A DNA stretch of 21,589 nucleotides, from positions 1-21,589 of the forward strand of contig ATSW01015097.1 in assembly GCA_000444245.1 (NCBI GenBank), in the 5' to 3' direction. Positions 16,401-21,589 of this stretch are shown here, piece after piece (within the stretch, counting starts at the first letter, position 1; each line of letters starts with the position of its first letter). The translations under genes and the position numbers were made by a program. Origin of the DNA: Botryllus schlosseri. Taxonomy: Eukaryota; Chordata; Ascidiacea; Stolidobranchia; Styelidae. Under the pieces are notes generated by a model, which was given only the letters and a program-made list of their open reading frames with translations, did not search any database and had not been told where the DNA came from.

Positions 16401-18677
16401 TAAATAATTTGATATCTTTTCGACAATACCTATTTCATTGCACTTTGTGACAATGCTGTGGGTTAAGCACGACTTCACAGATGTGTCATTTTTCACTAAC
16501 ATGGGTAGCTTTACAATTGAATTGTGTATTCGTGTTGAAATGAACCCGAATATTCTGGGCTGATATTTGTCAGGAGTAATCGTCTGCAACTAGTAGAGAA
16601 TTGGAAAGAACATTGCATGTCATCAATCGTACCACTAAATATGGCATGAAATATCAAATAATCGCTTAAAAGAGATCGCTTGATGTAGTATTTATGGATT
16701 CGTACTGCATGTTCTGATGCTGTGATAAAATCAATCGTGGTTTCAAGGCTTCCACGTTGTTAAAAAGTATCAAAATCATAATTATCGTTGGTAATGTTAC
16801 TCTTAGTGGCATATACGTTTAGTACTCCGAAAAATCGTCTCTACCTACTCACTCGTTACATTTATTACTCGATTCAGATTTGAGTGCTCGAGTCAATGAG
16901 CCCAGCCCTGCCAAAAACTTACCATGAACTTTTCCGCGTGTTTGTTGTAGGGATATCCCACGAATCGCACTCTCAACAGCAGCAGACATATCGTTGCGAC
17001 GCACGATCCCACGATAAACGACGGCAGAAGGTTGGACATAACAATTTGATACCTAGCACAAAAATTATTTGAACCTGATTAAAATTTGAACTTGAATTTA
17101 TGTTAAAAAACAGCTTTTATTCACTAAACCAGTAAAATGTGCATTTCAGACAGTGAAAGAGCTCAGAGGATTATTCGTGATGTAATAAAAGGTAGCTCCA
17201 AAAGTGAAAGTCACGATTCGATTATGAGCAAAAGCAGCAGTACACAAGAAACCATAAAGTATGTATTCTAGGCCTGGTTTGCCATAAAAAAACATAACAA
17301 CTTGTAGCAAAACCTACTTGAGCGCTCGGAAAAAGACACAAGATTTCGTTACTTACCACTTACGTTGATATTTCAGTTTTGCTAAAGTCCTATTTTGTAG
17401 CTTGTGTGTTTGTGAGAACAACGTAATTCACTTAGCAATAATGCCAGCAGGATGTATGTCTACCATACAGGATTGTAACCAAGTCACAAGTCCATTCAGC
17501 ATTAACAGCTTTGACTCGAGTCAAGTCGAGCCACTCTTTTAAAACTGTAGCCGGGTGACATCAAATGCCTTATATCATACCCTAAACCAGGGGCTCTCAA
17601 AGGGTGGGCCATGGCCTACAGGAGCATTTGAGGTGGGCCACAAAGCTATTTAGAAAATTTTAGAATTAATGTAAGTTTAGTTGTATTTGTTTTACTAATC
17701 ACAAAAAAATATATTCATATTATCTAATTATACGTAGCCTACGTAAAGCTTATCATCTGACTCTGGTGAGACGTAGTGGCACGTATGGAGTCAGCATGTT
17801 CAAGTCGAAAACGGGAGGGAGAAACGTCAGCTTTTCCCACTGGCTATGACAACCTATACGGCTAACACCAACTAAAATAATTTCAAGCGTATAATAACTG
17901 GAAGATAATGCTGAACCAACCATATATCCTGGCAGGATCATATGTCGCATGGCATTGAAAGGGGTGTGCAAAATACTCGGAATGAAGTGTAATTGAGGAA
18001 TAGATTTACTGTACGTAGGCAAGTCATTATGGCAAGATAAAAATAGGCATATTTGCAAATTATTAGCAACTTCTGGTGGTGGTATCTGCACCACCGCAAC
18101 GAATCGTAATGGATTGAGGATTTAGTGGAGCGCATTAATCTTTGAAGTCGGTTGAAAATGTCTGACCTGGAAATCATTGTACATAACGTAAGAGTCACAT
18201 GAATTGATTATATCATTGGTTGAATCGCAACTTCAGTTGGTTTGGTACAAGACATACAATGTGCATTGCACATTATGCATATTAAATAAATCTTTCTCCA
18301 CTTCTCTGTAGTACCCCATTCACCGATGAATTGTTTGGAGCTTACCCAGAATGATTATATTGTTCCCCACAATAATGGAACTAAAATCCCAATCACACAG
18401 CGGATGTGTGGATTTGGATAGACGAAATACCAATACCATGGAAACCTAAATAAAATTAAAATAGAAGCTTCATCACTTTGTAAGCAAATTACAAACAGTT
18501 ACATCTTGAAACATAACCATCAACCGCAGTAAGATACCAACCAATCTGATTCAAGCAACACATTAGCGTCTGGGTCGTGCTTGAAATTTAGGTGAGTCGT
18601 CACTGCCACCGCGAAAGCCACCAGCAACGAGGTACAGACGTGGATTAGCGACGACACGTACGAATTGAGTTTGTGAT
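4359..18677 (-). CDS. Eight-exon membrane protein gene, 5' end missing
   Basis: Overview of the joined model, transcribed right to left. Exons are 18677-18542, 17052-16923, 16226-16166, 16099-16005, 13938-13621, 8967-8541, 6595-5081 and 4462-4359. Each boundary has AG at the acceptor and GT at the donor, and all seven joins keep one open frame of 928 codons ending in TGA. Four hydrophobic segments lie in exons 1, 2 and 5 and are followed by a hydrophilic tail of about 680 residues with tandem repeats. The likely role is a multi-pass membrane protein with a long cytoplasmic tail. The spacing of the four membrane segments, and a His-x-x-x-Gly-Ala stretch in the fourth, faintly recall the Frag1/DRAM/Sfk1 family, but that family has six membrane spans and no such tail. 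The first exon is not visible. Exons 6-8 may instead be a separate gene. Function unknown. Confidence 0.6.
4625..5000. repeat. AACTAG-rich low-complexity tracts
   Basis: Short runs of AACTAG, GAACTAC and ACTCACTTTTCAA recur through the intron between exons 7 and 8 (for example at 4635-4720 and 4905-4950). Similar strings occur inverted at 15540-15640. This is probably remnants of one degenerate repeat family. Confidence 0.4.
4740..4825. mobile_element. End of a TGGCGTAGTCAGGGG-type element
   Basis: On the minus strand the end reads CAGTGGCGTAGTCAGGGGTG, a terminus style common in animal DNA transposons. A related string, GACGTAGTCAGGGGTGA, occurs at about 2811-2827 inside the 2651-3505 element. 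The other end is not clear. It lies in the intron between exons 7 and 8. Confidence 0.5.
5081..6595 (-). CDS. Exon 7, long Pro/Lys/Ser-rich tail with 44-aa repeats
   Basis: A single 1515-bp open exon, the longest in the window. The acceptor is TTTTTTTCTGCATTTTCAG and the donor is GTAG|GTAAGTG. Regions in order: EIPLIPREMPEWG start; a Pro/Val/Lys tract (about residues 60-95, repeated KPxPVxIK units); a short probable helix or coiled coil (QDRLDAANKAALIAKLEKRF); a basic Lys/Ser/His-rich stretch (about 220-285); and then five tandem units of about 44 residues with the core SVSQNSFLSSVTVASRSLDT. The tail is rich in Ser/Thr with acidic surrounds, so it is probably disordered and a phosphorylation target (inference). 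The exon opens with two bases that complete the Glu codon begun by exon 6 and ends with one base that exon 8 completes as Asp. Confidence 0.8.
5093..5760 (-). repeat. 132-bp coding tandem repeat in exon 7
   Basis: The minus-strand motif encoding SQNSF recurs at exact 132-bp spacing (plus-strand CTATTYTG at 5209, 5341, 5473 and 5605), with a shorter, diverged first unit near 5728. That makes five units, three of them very similar. The period is a multiple of three, so copy number can change without breaking the frame. The middle two units are nearly identical, which points to recent duplication or gene conversion. Confidence 0.9.
6596..6919. other. Intron between exons 6 and 7, left part
   Basis: Starts at the exon 7 acceptor. 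Beyond the pyrimidine tract no repeat end or exon was recognised. Confidence 0.5.
6920..7380. mobile_element. 461-bp GACTCGAGTC-rich element
   Basis: It begins CAGGGTTATATTGACTCGAG and, read from the other end, CAGGGTTCCGAGTCACAAGTC. The inside is full of GACTTGACTCGAGTC units on both strands. The flanking octets do not match, so the duplication is lost or absent. Related ends lie at 13965 and 17468. It sits in the intron between exons 6 and 7. No coding potential. Confidence 0.7.
7490..7887. mobile_element. 398-bp MITE, TAGGGCAAG family
   Basis: The terminal inverted repeats are TAGGGCAAGTTTTTG (15 bp, exact). An exact 8-bp target duplication, GTTATTAC, flanks it at 7482-7489 and 7888-7895, so it was moved by a hAT-type transposase. 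The inside has several GTTGCAAAAGTTGC units and no open frame. The intact duplication suggests a younger copy than most neighbours. Confidence 0.9.
7999..8505. mobile_element. 507-bp MITE, GGGCTGTTCAAAAA family
   Basis: The inverted ends share GGGCTGTTCAAAAA, and the match continues to TTTTACYGGCTACTTGATAA about 60 bases in. No clear target duplication is seen. A partial copy of one end (GGGCTGTTAAAAAA) occurs at about 20104-20140. The frame at 8191-8412 (plus) shows no protein features. It ends 35 bases from the exon 6 donor site. Confidence 0.75.
8541..8967 (-). CDS. Exon 6, cytoplasmic-type region; possible gene start
   Basis: 427 bp, 142 codons plus one base. The acceptor TTTTTTTTAG lies directly before ATG, so the exon begins MPAKNIDTTK. 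This is either an internal exon (phase 0, as exon 5 requires) or the first coding exon of a separate gene with an upstream or trans-spliced leader. The donor is GTTGTTG|GTAAGTG, near consensus. The protein is soluble: a basic stretch (LRRRPSKP), a middle part that looks folded (RFAVDYGKCGLDFEFLLA, then VDLYVRCQ with three Cys) and an acidic/Pro end (DKPKPEPEPVV). No known domain was recognised. Codon use and openness over 427 bp in AT-rich DNA support real coding sequence. Confidence 0.75.
9060..9305 (+). repeat. Dispersed repeat, copy 1 (GGCAAATGTCT family)
   Basis: A stretch containing GAGAATGGCAAATGTCT, then an AGCATAGAAACA motif and ACAAATTAGATTA. It matches, in opposite orientation, 15650-15850. 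No ends or coding features are seen. Confidence 0.55.
9371..9620. mobile_element. Left end of a hAT-like element
   Basis: Begins CAGTGGTTCTCAACATTAGT and then CCCTGGGGTCC, a standard hAT terminus. A minus-strand ATG at 9563 opens a short Lys/Gln/Ser-rich frame (MEARKQQSRSSFKTKQ), possibly a remnant of a transposase start. No matching right end before 10.5 kb, so the copy is truncated. Confidence 0.5.
9621..10520. other. Intron sequence, no feature recognised
   Basis: About 900 bases of the intron between exons 5 and 6. Frames are short on both strands. No exon with paired splice sites, no repeat ends and no RNA gene could be supported. Confidence 0.5.
11490..11946 (+). pseudogene. Probable hAT transposase remnant, upstream part
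   Basis: An open plus-strand frame; the protein-like part runs from about VEEAAWYEIVRVW to RSLIAGLIDGIKKIEVADDE. It is acidic and helix-rich and lies upstream of the better recognised transposase end. The position and general character (a helical stretch with RNFVEDQSVHCAVLDLLENI) fit the middle of a hAT transposase, but no catalytic residues can be assigned. The frame continues left into the terminal repeat, which is not coding. GC content here is clearly higher than in the surrounding intron. Confidence 0.4.
11994..12317 (+). pseudogene. hAT transposase C-terminal exon remnant
   Basis: A splice acceptor (TACTTTATTTGCAG) precedes a 107-residue open stretch, LSELIDKHRGGLSNKW to LDQDH and TGA. 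It contains VEADFSKMNWEK and TDFYFEGILQARL, which match from memory the end of a group of animal and oomycete hAT transposases (VEADFS...WEK...TDFSLEGIL). That tail is short for an active enzyme, and the catalytic regions are absent or unrecognisable, so the copy is judged inactive. Confidence 0.5.
13621..13938 (-). CDS. Exon 5, third and fourth membrane segments
   Basis: The acceptor is excellent (TGTTTTCCTTTTCAG) and the donor is TTG|GTGAGC, giving 318 bp or exactly 106 codons in phase 0-0. The first 32 residues are hydrophilic (ASFLSDSIYP to DFRTRT). Two membrane spans follow: residues about 34-53 (FFLPILISGIAVAVSWILL) and about 64-92 (AVHAGIGACLLFLVVGTL onward to FFLFGA). A basic end (ESRKNRLW) follows. 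The His-Ala-Gly-x-Gly-Ala start of the fourth span resembles the corresponding helix of Frag1/DRAM/Sfk1 proteins; this is a weak by-eye likeness. If the donor is not used, the frame runs on for 15 codons to a TGA at 13576-13578, giving a short hydrophobic C-terminus. Two overlapping minus-strand frames here are shadows. Confidence 0.7.
13965..14160. mobile_element. GACTCGAGTC-family element, partial copy
   Basis: Starts CAGTGTTGTAACCACGTCAC and continues with AAGTCAAGTCGAGTCATTTT and TTCAATTCACCACC, matching the element at 6920-7380 read from its right end. A similar string (TGAGTCTCGAGTCAATAC) at 15485-15502 may be its far side, with the 14358-15472 hAT inserted between. It begins only 26 bases from the exon 5 acceptor. 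Confidence 0.65.
14358..15472. mobile_element. 1115-bp hAT element with GGGGGGCGA termini
   Basis: Ends CAGTGGTTCCCAAC on both sides in inverted orientation, with GGGGCGAT-rich subterminal DNA. The flanking octets GTCTAAAC (14350-14357) and GTCTAAGC (15473-15480) match at seven of eight positions. No transposase is present; most of the inside is a copy of the CCCTAACTGCC-type repeat. It lies in the intron between exons 4 and 5. Confidence 0.9.
14488..15165 (+). repeat. CCCTAACTGCC-type dispersed repeat, long copy
   Basis: Begins near CCGTAACTGCCACACCC, then CCCCCAATTGGGATGGGGG, GTGAATTAACAT, TTTTCGCGCTACGCGCC and a tail with TCGTGTGCGTCG and GGGTCCGCCCGAATATGTT. Further copies: 19812-20060 (front part), 21267 to the window end (internally deleted), and 12560-12720 inverted (middle). 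The family has no terminal repeats that I can see. Minus-strand frames of two copies share LxCQKIxKSPxxTKL, hinting at a decayed shared coding part or mere shared descent. Confidence 0.65.
15481..15984. other. Intron sequence with repeat fragments
   Basis: Holds the end of the GACTCGAGTC element (15485-15502), AGTTCTAGT-type tracts (15545-15640) and the second copy of the GGCAAATGTCT repeat (15650-15850, minus). No exon seen before 16005. Confidence 0.5.
15650..15850 (-). repeat. Dispersed repeat, copy 2 (GGCAAATGTCT family)
   Basis: Read on the minus strand it contains GAGGATGGCAAATGTCT, GGAGCATAAAAACA and CAGATTAGATTAG, matching 9060-9305 in order and spacing. Confidence 0.55.
16005..16099 (-). 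CDS. Exon 4, hydrophilic Ser-rich linker
   Basis: 95 bp: two bases complete the Gly codon opened by exon 3, then 31 codons from TKETRSDCLHLN to SVYSTDQ. The acceptor is GCGTTATTAG and the donor is CAG|GTGGGT. It ends in phase 0, which is what exon 5 needs. Composition is Ser/Thr/Asn/Asp-rich, as expected for a soluble loop. No domain is recognised. Confidence is limited by the short length and by the uncertain intron next to it. Confidence 0.5.
16166..16226 (-). CDS. Exon 3, short hydrophilic linker
   Basis: 61 bp, 20 codons plus one base, reading AFSKEAPTNRIRSKLALSKS. The acceptor ATTTAAG is preceded by CCTAACTGAT, a good branch-point match about 20 bases upstream. The donor is CG|GTGAGA. 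The exon is Lys/Arg/Ser-rich with no membrane segment, so it probably forms a cytoplasmic loop between the second and third membrane spans. Exons 3 and 4 are separated by only 66 bases that are themselves open in the same frame, so the two may form one exon in some or all transcripts. Confidence 0.45.
16537..16640 (-). repeat. Twin-hairpin dispersed repeat, copy 2
   Basis: The minus strand holds CTCCTGACAAATATCAG and then CCCAGAATATTCGGG, matching copy 1 at 2337-2425; the outer stem bases CTGA/TCAG are kept. It also shares ATGCAATGTTCTTTC and the flank before it with copy 3. It lies in the intron between exons 2 and 3. Confidence 0.6.
16923..17052 (-). CDS. Exon 2, second membrane segment
   Basis: The acceptor is TTTTTGTGCTAG and the donor is ATG|GTAAGTTTTT, close to consensus. 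One leading base completes a codon, then 43 codons follow, from YQIVMSNLLP to NKHAEKFM. Residues about 8-31 form a hydrophobic helix (LLPSFIVGSCVATICLLLL), ending with basic residues (RVRF), which suggests that the C-terminal side faces the cytoplasm by the positive-inside rule. The exon ends in phase 0, matching exon 3. The ORF is short but membrane-like character plus paired good splice sites make a real exon likely. Confidence 0.65.
17468..17545. mobile_element. GACTCGAGTC-family element, end fragment
   Basis: Starts CAGGATTGTAACCAAGTCAC and contains TTTGACTCGAGTCAAGTCG. It matches the right end of 6920-7380 and the start of 13965. The rest is missing. Confidence 0.6.
17588..18420 (+). mobile_element. 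GGGTGGGCCA-type element, copy 1
   Basis: Starts CAGGGGCTCTCAAAGGGTGG, a hAT-style terminus, followed by TGGGCCACAAAGCTATTTAG. About 830 bases match copy 2 at 18911 in the same orientation with modest divergence. The expected inverted right end was not found. It lies in the intron between exons 1 and 2. No intact open frame. Confidence 0.65.
18542..18677 (-). CDS. Exon 1 of the visible set, first membrane segment
   Basis: The acceptor is strong: a T-rich tract ending in TTTTTGGCAG lies just upstream. Two leading bases complete a codon from an unseen upstream exon, then 44 codons follow, starting HKLNSYVSSL. A hydrophobic segment (residues about 7-27, SLIHVCTSLLVAFAVAV) is followed by a charged, Asp-rich loop (HDPDANVLLESD). 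The donor chosen is TG|GTTGGT because it leaves two bases that join the next exon in frame and make a Trp codon. A nearby GTATCT site 4 bp further on looks slightly better by sequence but breaks the frame with exon 2. The exon sits between the two direct copies of a GGGTGGGCCA-type repeat. Confidence 0.6.
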
Positions 18678-18774
18678 CTGCCAAAAATGAAATAAATTAA
18701 GAGCTACTTCTGATAGGACCGTATCATCAATGAGATGATTTCGCAGACAGAGTCTCGAGAGTATTTGAAGATAC

Positions 18775-18880
18775 CATTGATTTTGTGATACGATTGTTGA
18801 TATACAATGTTCTTTCAATTTTTCTAATGACGATAACCCCTGATGAGTGTCAGCCAAAAATATTCGAGTTGAAGTCAATA
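18775..18880 (+). repeat. Twin-hairpin dispersed repeat, copy 3
   Basis: Contains CCCCTGATGAGTGTCAGCC and AAAAATATTCGAG, with the upstream flank GATACGATTGTTGATATACA shared with copy 2. The second hairpin is weakened here. Confidence 0.6.
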
Positions 18881-18910
18881 TCAATATATTATTAAATAGA
18901 ATATCTAGAG

Positions 18911-19740
18911 CAGGGGTTCTCAAAGGGTGGGCCACAGAGCATTTTGAGGTGGGCCACAGAGCTATTTAGAAAATTTCAAAATTAATGTAAGTTAAGTTAT
19001 ATTTCTTATGTTATTCGCTAAAAATATATTCGTATTATCTAATGATACGTAGGCTACATAGCTATAAAGCTTTTCATCCGACTCAGATTAGACGTAGTGG
19101 CACGTATGAAGTCAGCATGTACAAATCGAAAACGTTAGGGAGAAACGGTGGCTTTTTCTACTGGCTATGACAACCTACGGCTAACAGCAACTAAAATAAT
19201 TTCAAGCGTATAATAACTGGAAGATAATGCTGAAGCAACCAAGTATTCCGGCAGCGTCATATGCCGTATGCCGTTGAAAGCGGTATGCAATGAACTCGCA
19301 ATGAAGTGAAATTGATGCACAAATTTACTGTACTTCGGCAGGCCGTATTATTGTAAGCTAAAATAGCCATAATTGCAAATTATTAGCCACTTCTGGCGGA
19401 GGTATACTGCACCACCTCAACGAATCATATTGGATTGAGGATTTGTCGGAGCGCATTAATCTTTGAAGTCGGTTTAATGTCCGGCCTGGAAATCATTGTA
19501 CATAATGAAAGAGTCACAGGAATGGATTGTATCATTGGATTGAATATTCTGACATCGCAACTTCAGTTGTTTTGGTACAAGACATACAAAGTACATCATG
19601 CATATAGAAAAATCTTTCTTCACTTCTCTGTAGTACTCCATCCACCGATGAATTGTTCGATGCTGGCCCAGAATGATTATAAAATTCCCCGCAATAGTGT
19701 CACTAAAGTCCCAATCAGACACTGCAGGGATTTGATCATT
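18911..19740 (+). mobile_element. GGGTGGGCCA-type element, copy 2
   Basis: Starts CAGGGGTTCTCAAAGGGTGG. It aligns along its length with copy 1 (17588), including TGACAACCTA..CGGCTAAC, TTTCAAGCGTATAATAACTG and CTTCTCTGTAGTAC. A plus-strand frame (19435-19803) contains GMDCIIGLNIL and NDYKIPRNSVTKVPI, which faintly recall a retroelement protease region; this part, if so, is an old broken fossil carried within the repeat. No intact right end was found; GGTGGGCCACAGCACATTTT at about 20069-20090 may be a displaced piece. Confidence 0.6.
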
Positions 19741-19811
19741 ATGTTTCGCGACGAGAATGGAGCAGCGGACAAAAATAACATACTTAGGAGTTTTAGCTTA
19801 TGATCTACCAG

Positions 19812-20060
19812 GGCCTTAACTACCGCAACCCACACTCCCAATTGGGGAACTCAAAGGGGCCCAACGACCCAGATTATGTCGTTGGTCGTTTGTTGGAGGA
19901 TATTTATTCAACTTAATTTTTTTTTCGCGCTTCGCGCAATTTCATGTCCCGGAAGATCGAGATTTAAATATGATCAGTTCGAGAAAAACGCGCATATTTT
20001 AGAGAAATGGGCATAATGGCGCTGTCCATGACCGCACGCATTAAACAGGATTATGACTCT
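19812..20060 (+). repeat. CCCTAACTGCC-type repeat, front part
   Basis: Begins GGCCTTAACTACCGCAACCC, then CTCCCAATTGGGGAAC, TTTTCGCGCTTCGCGCAATT and AGAGAAATGGGCATAATGGC. It matches the front and middle of the copy at 14488, with an extra stretch between (ACGACCCAGATTATGTCGTT, itself nearly palindromic). Confidence 0.6.
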
Positions 20061-20103
20061 AAGATATCAGGTGGGCCACAGCACATTTTGAAACATTACA
20101 TTA

Positions 20104-20140
20104 GGGCTGTTAAAAAAAACTTTTTTCCAGATCTTGCTCA
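20104..20140. mobile_element. End fragment of the GGGCTGTTCAAAAA MITE
   Basis: GGGCTGTTAAAAAAAACTTT matches the left end of the MITE at 7999. Only the terminal stretch remains. Confidence 0.5.
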
Positions 20141-20144
20141 CTAG

Positions 20145-21266
20145 CAATGTTCCCTCTAAGCTGCGCACGTGCGCAAATGCGCAGTGCTGACACGGTCTCA
20201 GCGCACAGAAAATCTAGGCTACGCACAAAAAATCCGAAGTGATGATTTTTTTTAGTGGTTGCGCACTGTTGTCCAAGGGACCGCGCAGACGCGCAGAAAA
20301 ATTATAGCGAACATAGCCAGGGGAAAATAGTGCTATCGCTGAAGTCTGAAGCCGAGGTACAAGTTCTGCCCGCAAAAGTAGATATTGCGCTCCGTGAAGA
20401 AATCAGAATCTGCAATCACGTGCGCCTCACGAACGAGATTTTTCTTTTAGTATGGTTTCGTACGCGTGAGCGATACTGATTTCATTTCAATAGCGCAATC
20501 GTTTCTGGGAATGGCGAAATAACATGGTTTAACAAAGTTATAAATAACAATGGGCTAGCTCAAAGTTAATCTGCGAGAAACTTACGAATAATATTCTCCG
20601 CGCGGCATGAACATTGCGCAAGATTTACTGTACAATCACTTGACGTGAATTTTCGAAGTCATCACCTCCATCAGGCGAATCTGATCACGTATGGTGAGAT
20701 AGGATAATATGCAAGCCAAATTAACAAATAAGTGCGATTCGTTTAACATGAAATGGTTGTCGGAGCATGTGAAAACGGAAGAAAAAATTGTAAAATTAGT
20801 TGAGAATTTTTCTTTTTCGAGCGAGAAAGGTCTGCTCTGCAAAATATGCCTAGAAGCAAAATATGGAAAGGAATAGCATACATTTTCTTAGGAAAACCAC
20901 CGCACTCGAACTGAAGCCAAATCCCCCTCAAAATATGCACCAAAGCACACAAGCGATATCCATGATGTCGAGGTTTATCGCTATTGCGCGTGAATGCTTC
21001 TTAACCCTTTGCGACACCACAGTCGCACGTGTGTTATCGTGCATATCCCGAAAATATTTAAACGTGGTGGCTTTCTGAAAATAAATGCCCTCAATGGCTT
21101 AACTTCAAGTCGAGACCACATCATGTTTAGAGCGTAGTTCTCCTTCTTCACTCATAATGTGATTATCTGGTGTCCTGCAATAAAACTAAATGTAAATGCT
21201 GTACTTTGATTCTATCAATGAATCATATGACTCGAATGGATACACGCACGTCTGGGTTACGCACAG
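20145..21266 (+). mobile_element. hAT-like element with GCGCA-rich terminus
   Basis: Starts CAATGTTCCCTCTAAGCTGC followed by GCACGTGCGCAAATGCGCAG and more GCGCA units, a terminus style I know from animal hAT elements. The right end is not seen before the next repeat begins at 21267, so it is either cut short or continues beyond it. It carries the start of a transposase frame at 20709. Confidence 0.6.
20709..20876 (+). pseudogene. hAT transposase N-terminal fragment with zinc-finger start
   Basis: A 55-codon frame on the plus strand: MQAKLTNKCDSFNMKWLSEH, then TEEKIVKLVENFSFSSEK and GLLCKICLEAKYGKE before TAG. The layout, a Trp-Leu start followed by GLLCKIC (a CxxC pair at residues 44-47), matches the N-terminal zinc finger of animal hAT transposases. 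The second half of the finger and the catalytic part are not readable downstream in this frame, so the gene is truncated. It is too short for ordinary ORF scans. Confidence 0.5.
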
Positions 21267-21589
21267 GACCCTAACTGCCGCACCCCAAACCCCCCAATTG
21301 GGGGACCCGAACTCATAGGGGAGCCAAAATTATTTCGTGAATAAACATGAATCATGGAGTATTTTTTTGGAAATTTATGCAACTTTTTCAAAGAAGAAAT
21401 GACAATTTGAAACCGTGTACGTCTTAGTTTAGTACGTTTGGGTGATTTCAATATCTTCTGACACAGCAGATAGGAGGACACGAAATAGAATCATGTACCG
21501 AAGTCATTATACCAACGGGTACGCCCGAAGATGTTTGATTATTATTTAGGGGTCCTACCTTTTCCAACACACTTCATTCGATCCTGAGT
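21267..21589 (+). repeat. CCCTAACTGCC-type repeat, internally deleted copy
   Basis: Starts GGACCCTAACTGCCGCACCC with the palindrome CCCCCAATTGGGGG (21291-21304). It jumps from AACTTTTTCAAAG straight to ATGACAATTTGAAACCGTG, skipping the roughly 350-base middle present in the copy at 14488, and then follows that copy's tail (GGGTACGCCCGAAGATGTTT) to the window edge. Confidence 0.65.

Noticed and set aside
20584-20615. First exon of the minus-strand gene (ATG CCG CGC ... donor GTAAGTTT)
   Set aside because: It leaves two bases at the donor, whereas exon 1 needs one, and it lies inside the hAT at 20145.

Overview
This is an AT-rich eukaryotic window, almost certainly from an animal. It has large introns, GT-AG splice sites, a tRNA-derived SINE and many hAT-type DNA transposons with 8-bp target duplications. 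An invertebrate deuterostome such as a tunicate would fit (small introns alongside large ones, many short hAT derivatives), but nothing in the sequence fixes the species. No rRNA, intact tRNA, CRISPR array or bacterial-style operon was seen.

The backbone of the window is one gene, or two adjacent genes, on the minus strand from about 18.7 kb to 4.07 kb. Eight exons can be read: 18677-18542, 17052-16923, 16226-16166, 16099-16005, 13938-13621, 8967-8541, 6595-5081 and 4462-4359. Every join is in phase, and together they give 928 codons including a TGA stop. Exons 1, 2 and 5 encode four hydrophobic membrane segments. Exons 6-8 encode a long hydrophilic, proline/lysine/serine-rich tail with a 44-residue tandem repeat. 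The true start lies upstream of 18677 and is not seen. An alternative is that a separate 681-aa gene starts at the ATG at 8967, immediately after a splice acceptor. I do not recognise the product; the membrane part faintly recalls the Frag1/DRAM/Sfk1 (TMEM150) layout.

The introns and flanks are packed with mobile DNA. From low to high coordinates: a 50-bp minisatellite (1-120); coding-like minus-strand fragments split by a SINE with a perfect 14-bp target duplication (1260-1580); a hAT right end at 2331; a 855-bp hAT-like element (2651-3505); another hAT end at 3639; a third type of element end at 4825; a GACTCGAGTC-rich element (6920-7380); two MITEs (7490-7887 and 7999-8505); a hAT end at 9371; a 2660-bp hAT (10521-13180) that holds a nested 1270-bp hAT (11238-12507) with transposase remnants; a hAT (14358-15472) that itself holds a dispersed repeat; two direct copies of a GGGTGGGCCA-type element (17588-18420 and 18911-19740); and, at the right edge, a hAT with the start of a transposase gene (20145 onward), followed by another copy of the dispersed repeat (21267 to the window end).

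The exons sit in the gaps between transposons; none of the exons called here is interrupted by one. This supports the gene being under selection while its introns collect elements.
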